From Myxococcales bacterium UBA5297 (GTDB lineage Bacteria; Myxococcota; Myxococcia; Myxococcales; UBA5297), in NCBI GenBank assembly GCA_002408385.1, contig DHSB01000065.1, positions 1 to 5,233 of the forward strand: a stretch of 5,233 nt of DNA, in the 5' to 3' direction. This document shows, one piece after another, positions 1 through 5,033 of this stretch. The number at the start of each line of letters is the position of its first letter. The first letter of the stretch is position 1. The translations under genes were made by a program, and so were the position numbers. The notes beneath the pieces were generated by a model. It worked only from the letters and a program-made list of their open reading frames with translations. It was not told where the DNA came from and searched no databases.

Positions 1-166
1 AACGACTGTCAAACTCGGGCTCGACGTCCGTGTAGCCGACCACCTGGGTGAGGAAGACCGCGAGCGCGATGAAGGTGCCGTAGTAGGCGGCGCGCTCGAA
101 CAGCTCGATGGTGTTCGCGATCCAGAACGGAGCGGGGAAGCGCCAGGTTGAGCGGGATTCGGACAT
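1..166 (-). CDS. N-terminal fragment of a POT/PTR-like MFS transporter (runs off left edge)
   Basis: Read on the minus strand from the ATG at 166-164, this gives 55 codons beginning MSESRSTWRF and continuing past the window edge. A short polar N-terminus is followed by a hydrophobic first membrane helix (about residues 12-43). Residues 21-30 read ELFERAAYYG, which matches the ExxER..YYG signature of TM1 in proton-coupled oligopeptide transporters. In that family the two Glu and the Arg take part in proton coupling, so an inner-membrane, proton-driven importer is the natural inference. The substrate cannot be told from this fragment, and a more distant MFS subgroup is possible. The start is fixed by a GGAGAG ribosome-binding sequence 9 nt upstream. 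The gene is divergent from the large repeat gene, so the two are not in one operon. Confidence 0.8.
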   Translation of the reverse strand, partial: MSESRSTWRFPAPFWIANTIELFERAAYYGTFIALAVFLTQVVGYTDVEPEFDSR

Positions 167-171
167 CGGGT

Positions 172-179
172 CTCTCTCC
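172..179 (-). promoter_or_regulatory. Shine-Dalgarno of the transporter gene
   Basis: On the minus strand this reads GGAGAGAG. The GGAG core lies 9 nt before the ATG at 166-164, which decides the start of the partial transporter gene. Confidence 0.7.
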
Positions 180-181
180 GT

Positions 182-195
182 CCCGGCCGGCCGGG
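182..195. repeat. 14-bp perfect palindrome in the transporter leader
   Basis: CCCGGCCGGCCGGG is its own reverse complement. It lies just upstream of the GGAGAG ribosome-binding site of the minus-strand transporter. In that mRNA it could fold as a five-pair hairpin with a CCGG loop next to the ribosome-binding site. In DNA it could be a protein-binding site. In GC-rich sequence it may also be chance. Confidence 0.4.
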
Positions 196-288
196 CGAGG
201 CGGCAGGGGTGCCGGATGGTGCCGAATCGCTGACGCAAAATCCAGGATCGAGCGCTCGGACGGGCCCAGTGCGGGCGAGTCGCCGGAT

Positions 289-308
289 CGCCGCCCTTCG
301 TGGCGGCG
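289..308. repeat. Inverted repeat, 7-bp stem, 6-nt loop
   Basis: CGCCGCC (289-295) pairs perfectly with GGCGGCG (302-308) around the loop CTTCGT. No T-run follows on either strand, so it is not an intrinsic terminator. It could be an operator or leader structure in the divergent region, or a product of the local GC richness. Confidence 0.3.
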
Positions 309-390
309 GCCGTGCGCGTGAGTCGGCGGAGCGCGGCATGGTCGCTGTCGCACCCGCTCGCACCCTACGGCTGAGGCAGGCCAAGCCAGC

Positions 391-421
391 TAGACAACAG
401 TGAGGCGCTACTCCCGATAAT
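391..421 (+). promoter_or_regulatory. Candidate sigma-70-type promoter for the repeat-protein gene
   Basis: TAGACA (391-396) resembles the -35 box TTGACA and GATAAT (416-421) matches TATAAT at five of six positions. The 19-nt spacer is longer than the ideal 17, which would make it a moderate promoter. It is the most AT-rich, promoter-like stretch of the intergenic region and lies 53 nt before the ATG, giving an expected leader of roughly 45 nt. Confidence 0.45.
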
Positions 422-440
422 CAGCCGGGGTTTCTTTTTT
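413..440 (+). terminator. Short GC hairpin plus T-tract: weak terminator-like element in the leader
   Basis: CCCG (413-416) can pair with CGGG (426-429) across a 9-nt loop, and TTTCTTTTTT (431-440) follows directly. The layout resembles an intrinsic terminator, but the stem is only 4-5 pairs and overlaps the proposed -10 box. If transcription starts near 428 the hairpin would not be in the transcript. In that case the T-tract is better read as a U-rich 5' leader, which can help 30S/S1 binding. It would end transcripts arriving from upstream on the plus strand, if any exist. Confidence 0.25.
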
Positions 441-461
441 CCTTCCGACACCTGCGCAAAC

Positions 462-465
462 GGAG
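462..465 (+). promoter_or_regulatory. Shine-Dalgarno of the repeat-protein gene
   Basis: GGAG lies 9 nt before the ATG at 475. The next in-frame Met codon is more than 350 nt further on (844), so this sequence fixes the start. Confidence 0.7.
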
Positions 466-474
466 ACACGTACG

Positions 475-3400
475 ATGACCAAGATCACCAGGAAGGACTC
501 GGCCAACACTCCGAAGACGCAGGACCGGGCCGCCGACCAGGCGCGAAGGCACGCCGAGGCGCGGCGCCAAGCCGAGGCGGCGCGACAGGCCGCCGAAGCC
601 CAGGCCCGCGCGCGCAGCCTCGCCTCCGGCTTCGAGCGCGGCAGACGCCACGGCGACACCAACCGACTGCTCGGCGGAGCGGACGCCGCGTCGCTCCAGC
701 AGACCGCCTCCGCGCTCGCCGCCGAATCGGCCTTCGCCAAGCTCGCCCAGAGGCCGGACGCGAAAGGCGCGCTCGAGAAGCTCGGCATCCGCGACGGCGC
801 CTCGCTGCAGGGCTTCGGGATCCGCCTTGCCCGCGAGGCGACGATGGGCGGCCCGACCCGCGGCGCCGACGTGCCGCTCGCCCAGGTGGCGCGGCAGACC
901 TCGCCCCAGGCCTTCGCCGAGATCGTCAAGGCGGCCGCCTCGACCGTCGACGGCAGCCTCGGCGCGATGCTCGCCCATCCTCAATTCGCTCAGCGGGTCG
1001 CCGCCGGTGAGAGCCCGAAGGCGGCTGTCGACAACCTGGGCGCCGGCCAGAAGCCGACCGCGGCTGCGCTCGCGAAGCTCGGGCTGACCGAGGCCGACCT
1101 GAAGGCGGCCGGCAAGGACGCGCTGCCCGTGCTCTCCGAGGCTGGCAAGCGCGCGCTCGAGGGCGACTTCGCGGGCGCCATCGAGGCGCTCGCCGGCCTG
1201 GACGCCGCTGCCGCGCCGCTCGTGGAGAAGGCTGTCGCCCATCTCGCCGCACAGCTTCCGGCGGGGCCGGCGCGCAGGCTGCTTTCGGACCCGCAGCTCG
1301 TCCACGAGCTGGTGACCAACCCCGAGGTGCGCGCGGCGCTCGGCAAGCTCGCCCGCGGCGATCTCGCCGGAGCGGCCCGCGACCTCGCGGACACGGCGGC
1401 GCTGCGCGACCGGCTCGTCGAGCTCATCGCCGGCGAGCCCACGGTCGAGGTGCAGCTCGAGAAGCTCGGCCTGTCGGTCGCGGACCTCAAGCTCGCCGGC
1501 GCGGCGCTGCCCGACCTGCTCGACGCCGCCCAGGCGGCCGCCTCCGGTGACACCCGGGCCGCGCTCGGGCACCTGGTCGCCGCGGCGAAGGACGCGTCGA
1601 TCCTCGCCGAGCGGGCCATCCTCCACAACGCGAAGAGGCTGCCGGAAGGACTGGCCAAATCGCTGCTGACCGACCCGGCCTTGGTCCATGACCTGGTGAG
1701 CGATCCCGCGCTGCACTCGGCGCTCGGCCAGCTCGTCTCCAGTGACCCGAAGGCCGCCCTCGAAACGCTGGCCGCCGACACCCGGTTGATTGGCAGCGTC
1801 ATCGACGTCGTCGCCCGCCAGCCGAAGATGAAGGCCGGGCTCGCCACGCTCGGGATGACCGCCGACGACCTGAAGGCCGCCGGCAAGGGGCTGCCCGCGC
1901 TGCTCGAGGCGGCCGAGCTGGCCGGTAAGGGCGACCTGCCCGCGGCCGCGGCCAAGCTGGGCGAGGCGGCCAAGGAGGCGGCGCCGGTCATTGAGAAGGC
2001 GGTCCTGCACCTCGCCAAGAAGCTGCCCGAGGGCGTTGCGCGCACGCTGCTGACCGATCCGAAGGTGGTGAGCGAGCTTGTCCGCAATCCCGAGCTGCAC
2101 GCGGCCTTCGGCGAGCTGGCGAAGGGCGACGGCCTCGGCGCGCTCGAAGGCCTGCTCGACAACGCGACGATTCGCGACCGGGTGCTCGACCTCGTCGCGG
2201 GCAACGCGCGCGTCGCCGCCGGGCTGAGCGCGCTCGGCCTGAGCGCGGCCGATTTGCGCAGCGCCGGCGCGGGGTTGCCCCGCCTGATCGAGGCGGCCGG
2301 CCACGCCGCCGACGGCGATCCGAAGGCGGCCCTCGAGGCGCTCGCCGAGGCGGCCGAGCAGGCCTCGCCCGCAATCGAGAAGGCGATTGTCCACCTCGCC
2401 GGGAAGCTGCCCGAAGGCCCGGGGCGCGCGCTGCTCACCGACGCCAAGGTCGTCCACGACCTGGTGACCGATCCGAATTTGCGCGCCTCCCTCAAGCAGC
2501 TCGTCTCCGGCGAGGTGAGCGCGGGTGTCCAGAGCCTGCTCGACAACGCGACGGTGCGCGACCACGTCATCGAGGCGCTCGCGAGCGACCCGTCGATCCA
2601 GAAGCTGACCGACAAGCTCGGCCTGAGCGTCGACGACCTGAAGACCGCCGGCGCCGCGCTGCCGCACCTCTTCGCGGCCGCCGACGCCGCGGCCCGGGGC
2701 GACACCAAGGCAGCGCTCGCCTCGCTGCGTGAGGCGGCCAAGACCTCGGTCCCGCTCGCCGAGAAGGCGGTGAAGGGCCTTGCCGCCAAGCTGCCCCAGA
2801 CCGGCGCCGCGGGAATCCTCCGCTCGGCGCTCACCGACGAGCAGGTGGTCCGCGACCTGCTCACCGATCCGAACCTCCACTCGGCCATTGGCAAGCTTGT
2901 CGACGGCGACCTCGCGGGGGCGATCGGGTCGCTGGGCAAGGCGCGCAACGTGCGCGACCACCTCATCGACGCCCTCGCCAAGAACCCCACCGTTGCCGCG
3001 GGGCTGCAGAAGATCGGCCTGAGCGCCACCGACCTGAAGCAGGCGGGCGACGCCCTCCCCGAGCTCTTCGGCGCGGTTCAGGACGCGGCCGCCGGCGAGC
3101 TGCAGCTCGCGCTGCGCCACCTCGGCGAGGCGGCGAAGAAGGCGCCCTCGCTCGTCGAGAAGGCGATCATCGCCGTCGCGAGCAAGCTGCCGGACGAGGG
3201 CCCGGCCGGCATGGCCAAGGCGCTCTTCACCGACCCCGCGTTCGTCTCGACCATCGTCGAGGACAAGGGCGTCCACCAGGCCTTCCAGCGGATGGTCGGC
3301 GGCGACTTCACCGAGGGCCTGGGCGAGCTGCTCGGCAACGAGGTCATCCGCGGCAAGGTCGCCGAGATCCTCGCGAGCAACCCGACCATCAAGAAGGTGC

Positions 3401-4395
3401 TCGCCCCGCTGGGGATCACCTCCGCCAAGGACATCGCGGCCATCGGCGCGGCCTTGCCGACGGTCATGGAGCTCGCCTCGGACATCAAGGGCGGGCGCGT
3501 GGGCGAGGCCTTCCAGGACCTCGGCCAGATCTTGGGCGAGCTGCCGCCCGAGCTGCGCAGCCGCATGGTCGGCAACCTGGCCGACAAGCTGAAGCTGCCG
3601 ACCTGGGCCAAGGACGTCGCGGTGACGGTGGCCGGCCTGCTCGGCAACGAGGAGGTGGCCCGGTCGTTCGCCGAGGCGGTCGAGGCCTTCCAGCGCGGCG
3701 ACGTGAAGGGCTTTGTCGCCGGGCTCGCCGACACCGCGCAGACGATCGCCACCACCAACCCCGAGCTCGCCAAGTCGTTCCTCAATTCGCTGTCGCGGCT
3801 GCCGGGCAGCTTCGGCAGGCTCTTCGCGAGCCCCGAGCTGAACGAGATGGTGGTCGACTCGGGCTCGGTCGAGCACGTCTTCGCCGCAGCGAAGAGGCTC
3901 GCCGAGGGCGACGTCGGCGGGGCGATGGAGGAGCTGGGCAACTCGCTCAAGGACCTGCTGTCGGCCGGCAAGCCGATAAAGGTCGCCGGCAAGGAGCTGC
4001 CGATAGGCGAGGACGGGCTCAAGGCGCTGGGGCTGATGTTCGAGCGCTTCATCGACGCGCTGCCCGACAAGGTGAAGGCGAAGATCGCCGAGGCGACCGC
4101 GAAGATGGCCGCCAAGGTCGGCCTGTCGGCGGTGCCGGTGATCGGCGACATCATCGGCGGCGGGGTCGACGCCTGGGATCTGGTCCAGGCGATCAAGAAC
4201 GGCGAGAGCGGCTTCGACATCGCGATGGCGGCCTCGAAGGTCGCGCTGGACGTCGCCGGCGCCTTCCAGGTCGTCAAGCCCTTCACCGTGCCGCTGAAGA
4301 TGGCGATAGGCGCGGCGCAGGTGGTGAAGACCACCACCGACGTCGTCGAGTCGGTGCAGGAGTTCCAGGAGGAATTCGCGGGACTTGCCGCCTGA
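475..4395 (+). CDS. Giant helical tandem-repeat protein of unknown function, 1306 residues
   Basis: I do not recognise this protein. Residues 1-60 are strongly charged and Ala/Arg/Glu-rich and could form a helix or coiled coil; there is no signal peptide. Residues 103-201 look like a degenerate repeat. Residues 202-978 are six tandem units of 129, 128, 128, 128, 132 and 132 residues, each starting L/I-G-[LMI]-[ST]-x-x-D-L-[KR] and carrying [LF]-[TS]-D, [DN]-P and two G-[DE] motifs. Residues 979 to about 1180 are a decayed seventh unit. Residues 1215-1284 are Gly-rich and hydrophobic, starting VGLSAVPVIGDIIGGG, with a helical Val/Glu/Gln-rich tail. The composition predicts an almost wholly alpha-helical solenoid or rod. 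I find no Cys and no Tyr, and only two Trp. GGAG at 462-465 and a candidate promoter at 391-421 support the start. The C-terminal segment loosely recalls pre-toxin or membrane-active domains of large secreted effectors, but no catalytic domain is visible. A scaffold, an adhesin-like rod or an effector all remain possible. The gene is certain; its function is unknown. Confidence 0.93.
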   Translation: MTKITRKDSANTPKTQDRAADQARRHAEARRQAEAARQAAEAQARARSLASGFERGRRHGDTNRLLGGADAASLQQTASALAAESAFAKLAQRPDAKGALEKLGIRDGASLQGFGIRLAREATMGGPTRGADVPLAQVARQTSPQAFAEIVKAAASTVDGSLGAMLAHPQFAQRVAAGESPKAAVDNLGAGQKPTAAALAKLGLTEADLKAAGKDALPVLSEAGKRALEGDFAGAIEALAGLDAAAAPLVEKAVAHLAAQLPAGPARRLLSDPQLVHELVTNPEVRAALGKLARGDLAGAARDLADTAALRDRLVELIAGEPTVEVQLEKLGLSVADLKLAGAALPDLLDAAQAAASGDTRAALGHLVAAAKDASILAERAILHNAKRLPEGLAKSLLTDPALVHDLVSDPALHSALGQLVSSDPKAALETLAADTRLIGSVIDVVARQPKMKAGLATLGMTADDLKAAGKGLPALLEAAELAGKGDLPAAAAKLGEAAKEAAPVIEKAVLHLAKKLPEGVARTLLTDPKVVSELVRNPELHAAFGELAKGDGLGALEGLLDNATIRDRVLDLVAGNARVAAGLSALGLSAADLRSAGAGLPRLIEAAGHAADGDPKAALEALAEAAEQASPAIEKAIVHLAGKLPEGPGRALLTDAKVVHDLVTDPNLRASLKQLVSGEVSAGVQSLLDNATVRDHVIEALASDPSIQKLTDKLGLSVDDLKTAGAALPHLFAAADAAARGDTKAALASLREAAKTSVPLAEKAVKGLAAKLPQTGAAGILRSALTDEQVVRDLLTDPNLHSAIGKLVDGDLAGAIGSLGKARNVRDHLIDALAKNPTVAAGLQKIGLSATDLKQAGDALPELFGAVQDAAAGELQLALRHLGEAAKKAPSLVEKAIIAVASKLPDEGPAGMAKALFTDPAFVSTIVEDKGVHQAFQRMVGGDFTEGLGELLGNEVIRGKVAEILASNPTIKKVLAPLGITSAKDIAAIGAALPTVMELASDIKGGRVGEAFQDLGQILGELPPELRSRMVGNLADKLKLPTWAKDVAVTVAGLLGNEEVARSFAEAVEAFQRGDVKGFVAGLADTAQTIATTNPELAKSFLNSLSRLPGSFGRLFASPELNEMVVDSGSVEHVFAAAKRLAEGDVGGAMEELGNSLKDLLSAGKPIKVAGKELPIGEDGLKALGLMFERFIDALPDKVKAKIAEATAKMAAKVGLSAVPVIGDIIGGGVDAWDLVQAIKNGESGFDIAMAASKVALDVAGAFQVVKPFTVPLKMAIGAAQVVKTTTDVVESVQEFQEEFAGLAA
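781..1077 (+). repeat. Degenerate 'unit 0' preceding the repeat array
   Basis: Residues 103-201 begin LGIRDGASLQGFG, which aligns with the unit start LGLSxxDLKxAG. They are preceded by a segment like the end of a unit (FAKLAQRPDAKGALEK). A later LAHPQFAQRV matches the LTDPxVVxxL motif. The unit is only 99 residues, about 30 shorter than the others, and poorly conserved. I infer a decayed or specialised capping repeat. Confidence 0.5.
1078..3408 (+). repeat. Six tandem in-frame repeats, period about 384-396 bp (128-132 residues)
   Basis: Units start at 1078, 1465, 1849, 2233, 2617 and 3013, and the array ends at 3408. Unit landmarks, by residue in the third unit, are: LGMTADDLK at 1-9, AGxxLPxL at 11-18, GD at 28-29, EKAVLHLAKKLPEG at 49-62, LLTDP at 67-71, NPEL at 80-83, GD at 93-94, LLDNATIRDRV at 102-112 and a closing VAAGL. 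The nucleotide copies have diverged. The longest identity I noticed is 20 nt shared by 2150-2169 and 2534-2553, exactly 384 bp apart. The last two units share a 4-residue insertion after KLP. Conserved protein landmarks on diverged DNA suggest old duplications kept by selection. Confidence 0.92.
3409..4014 (+). repeat. Degenerate seventh unit and half-unit at the end of the array
   Basis: Residues from 979 start LGITSAKDIAAIGAALP, a clear but altered unit start. GNEEVARSFAEAVEAF followed by QRGDVKGFVAGLAD then matches the second-half pattern. LFASPELNEMVV followed by EGDVGGAMEEL matches it again, so the region looks like one decayed unit plus an extra half. The right boundary is approximate. 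Confidence 0.5.
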
Positions 4396-4408
4396 GCCTC
4401 TACGGGTT

Positions 4409-4440
4409 GCCGGCGCCGGTTCGAGGCGCCGGCGCCTCGA
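4409..4440 (+). terminator. Overlapping inverted repeats after the repeat gene (possible terminator)
   Basis: GCCGGCGCC (4409-4417) is the perfect complement of GGCGCCGGC (4425-4433), with a 7-nt loop. Overlapping it, 4421-4440 is a perfect 20-bp palindrome with half-site TCGAGGCGCC. The two hairpins compete for the same bases. They begin 14 nt after the TGA stop. There is no clean T-run, only the pyrimidine-rich TCCTCATCCTT after the second arm, so Rho-independent termination would be imperfect. Roles in 3'-end stability or protein binding are alternatives. Confidence 0.45.
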
Positions 4441-4450
4441 GTCCTCATCC

Positions 4451-4478
4451 TTCGCGAACGCGCCGGCGGGCGTAAGAT
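4451..4478 (+). promoter_or_regulatory. Weak promoter candidate for the 172-residue gene
   Basis: TAAGAT (4473-4478) is a reasonable -10 box. TTCGCG (4451-4456), 16 nt upstream, is a poor -35 box. The position, 27 nt before the ATG, is suitable. The gene might instead be read through from the repeat gene 110 bp upstream. Confidence 0.3.
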
Positions 4479-4488
4479 GGCCGCCCGC
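4466..4488 (+). repeat. Inverted repeat flanking the -10 candidate
   Basis: GCGGGCG (4466-4472) and CGCCCGC (4482-4488) are perfect 7-bp complements separated by TAAGATGGC, which contains the proposed -10 box. It could be a repressor site over the promoter. In a read-through transcript it would be a hairpin ending 3 nt before the ribosome-binding site at 4492. Confidence 0.4.
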
Positions 4489-4491
4489 AAC

Positions 4492-4498
4492 AGGAAGG
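4492..4498 (+). promoter_or_regulatory. Shine-Dalgarno of the 172-residue gene
   Basis: AGGAAGG lies 7 nt before the ATG at 4506. It is a strong site and selects this start over the ATG at 4477, which is in another frame and lacks such a site. Confidence 0.75.
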
Positions 4499-4505
4499 CA
4501 CCCCT

Positions 4506-5024
4506 ATGGACCGCTTCGTCGTCGTCTTCGAAAACGCACCGCTCGACCCTCCTGGCTGGTTCAAGGAGGCGTGTCTCGCCGCCGGCCTCACCCTCGTCGA
4601 CAACGAGGCGATCGCCACCGCGATGTCCAAGAACGAAGAGTCGCGCCGGGCGCTGCTCTCGGCGGAGTCGGGCTTCGGCTCCGAGCCCAAGGTCCTCGCG
4701 CCGCACTATCGGGCCGCGCTCGACAAGGTGGCGGCGGGCAAGTCGCGGCTCGCGCTGCACGGCTCGGCGTGGCTGCAGTACGTCTCGCCGGTCGCTGCGT
4801 GCATCCTCGACTTCTCGGGCCTCGAGTCGGAGCGCGCCAAGGGACGGCCGGGGATGACCCGGCAGCAGGTCGAGGCGCGGGTCGAGGCGATCAAGAAGGT
4901 CGTGCGCGACCGGGCCAAGGAACACCTCGCGGACGACCGCATCCTCGAGCTGGCGGTCGGTGGCGATGAACCGGCGAAGCGCGCCCAGGTCGCCCCGTTC
5001 ATCGAGCGGCTCGGCGCGCGGTAA
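4506..5024 (+). CDS. Hypothetical cytoplasmic protein, 172 residues
   Basis: I do not recognise this protein. It begins MDRFVVVFENAP, a likely first beta strand, followed by a probable helix around Trp18-Gly27 and a second strand (LTLVDN, 28-33). The middle is mixed, with a hydrophobic HGSAWLQYVSPVAACILDF stretch at 85-103 that could be the core or a buried helix. Residues 118-149 are a charged amphipathic helix rich in Arg, Lys and Glu. There is no signal peptide and no convincing membrane span. The two Cys (23 and 99) do not form a metal-binding pattern. Codon third positions are G/C-rich as in the neighbouring gene, and a strong AGGAAGG fixes the start. It is co-directional with the repeat gene, 110 bp downstream, with its own promoter candidate. 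A partner, chaperone or immunity role for the large neighbour is possible but rests only on position. Confidence 0.85.
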   Translation: MDRFVVVFENAPLDPPGWFKEACLAAGLTLVDNEAIATAMSKNEESRRALLSAESGFGSEPKVLAPHYRAALDKVAAGKSRLALHGSAWLQYVSPVAACILDFSGLESERAKGRPGMTRQQVEARVEAIKKVVRDRAKEHLADDRILELAVGGDEPAKRAQVAPFIERLGAR

Positions 5025-5033
5025 CGCGTTTTT
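5016..5033 (+). terminator. Short intrinsic terminator overlapping the stop codon
   Basis: CGCG (5017-5020) pairs with CGCG (5025-5028) around a GTAA loop, a GNRA-type tetraloop. A possible G-U pair extends the stem and TTTTT (5029-5033) follows. The TAA stop codon (5022-5024) lies in the loop. The stem is only 4-5 pairs, so termination may be weak. A competing imperfect hairpin pairs 5025-5035 with 5038-5047. Confidence 0.45.

Larger units (their letters stand above)
167..474. other. Divergent intergenic region, 308 bp, no gene supported
   Basis: This gap separates the start codons of the transporter (minus) and the repeat protein (plus), so it must hold both promoters. It contains a 14-bp palindrome at 182-195, a 10-bp palindrome at 249-258 (CGAGCGCTCG), a 7-bp-stem inverted repeat at 289-308, a plus-strand promoter candidate at 391-421 and a T-rich leader at 431-440. 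I found no convincing minus-strand promoter for the transporter. Short open frames here have no ribosome-binding site and low-complexity Arg/Ala-rich translations, so I do not call them genes. Confidence 0.7.

Noticed and set aside
9..353. Minus-strand 114-codon frame overlapping the transporter start
   Set aside because: The translation is Arg/His/Pro-rich and lacks a ribosome-binding site. The overlapping frame from 166 gives a clear transporter TM1 with a good Shine-Dalgarno.
209..403. Plus-strand 64-codon frame in the intergenic region
   Set aside because: It has no ribosome-binding site and an Arg/Ala-rich composition, and it runs through the divergent promoter region.
990..3029. Second long minus-strand open frame (679 codons), Ser/Ala/Arg-rich
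   Set aside because: It is antisense to the well-supported repeat gene, has no ribosome-binding evidence, and has the low-complexity Ser/Ala/Arg composition typical of shadow frames in GC-rich DNA.
1078..3408. CRISPR array or DNA-level satellite as an explanation for the periodicity
   Set aside because: The period is about 384 bp, all copies stay in one reading frame, and conservation is at protein level with diverged DNA, so this is a protein repeat.
1078..3408. TAL-effector-like DNA-binding repeats
   Set aside because: TAL repeats are 33-35 residues with a two-residue variable pair. These units are 128-132 residues, lack that pattern and are much more divergent.
421..3876. Very long minus-strand open frame (1151 codons) opposite the repeat gene
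   Set aside because: It is in exact codon register with the plus gene, so its stops would require TTA, CTA or TCA codons in the plus frame, which GC-rich genes avoid. It has no credible start signal, and its translation is Arg/Gly/Gln-rich with repetition that only mirrors the plus-strand repeats.
3078..4925. Minus-strand open frame (615 codons) spanning the end of the repeat gene, the spacer and most of the small gene
   Set aside because: It crosses two plus-strand genes and the hairpin-rich spacer, has no start signal, and its composition changes abruptly along its length.
4385..4969. Plus-strand 194-codon frame overlapping the 172-residue gene
   Set aside because: It is Arg/Gly-rich, begins inside the repeat gene without a ribosome-binding site, and is out of frame with the gene that has the strong AGGAAGG and a sensible composition.
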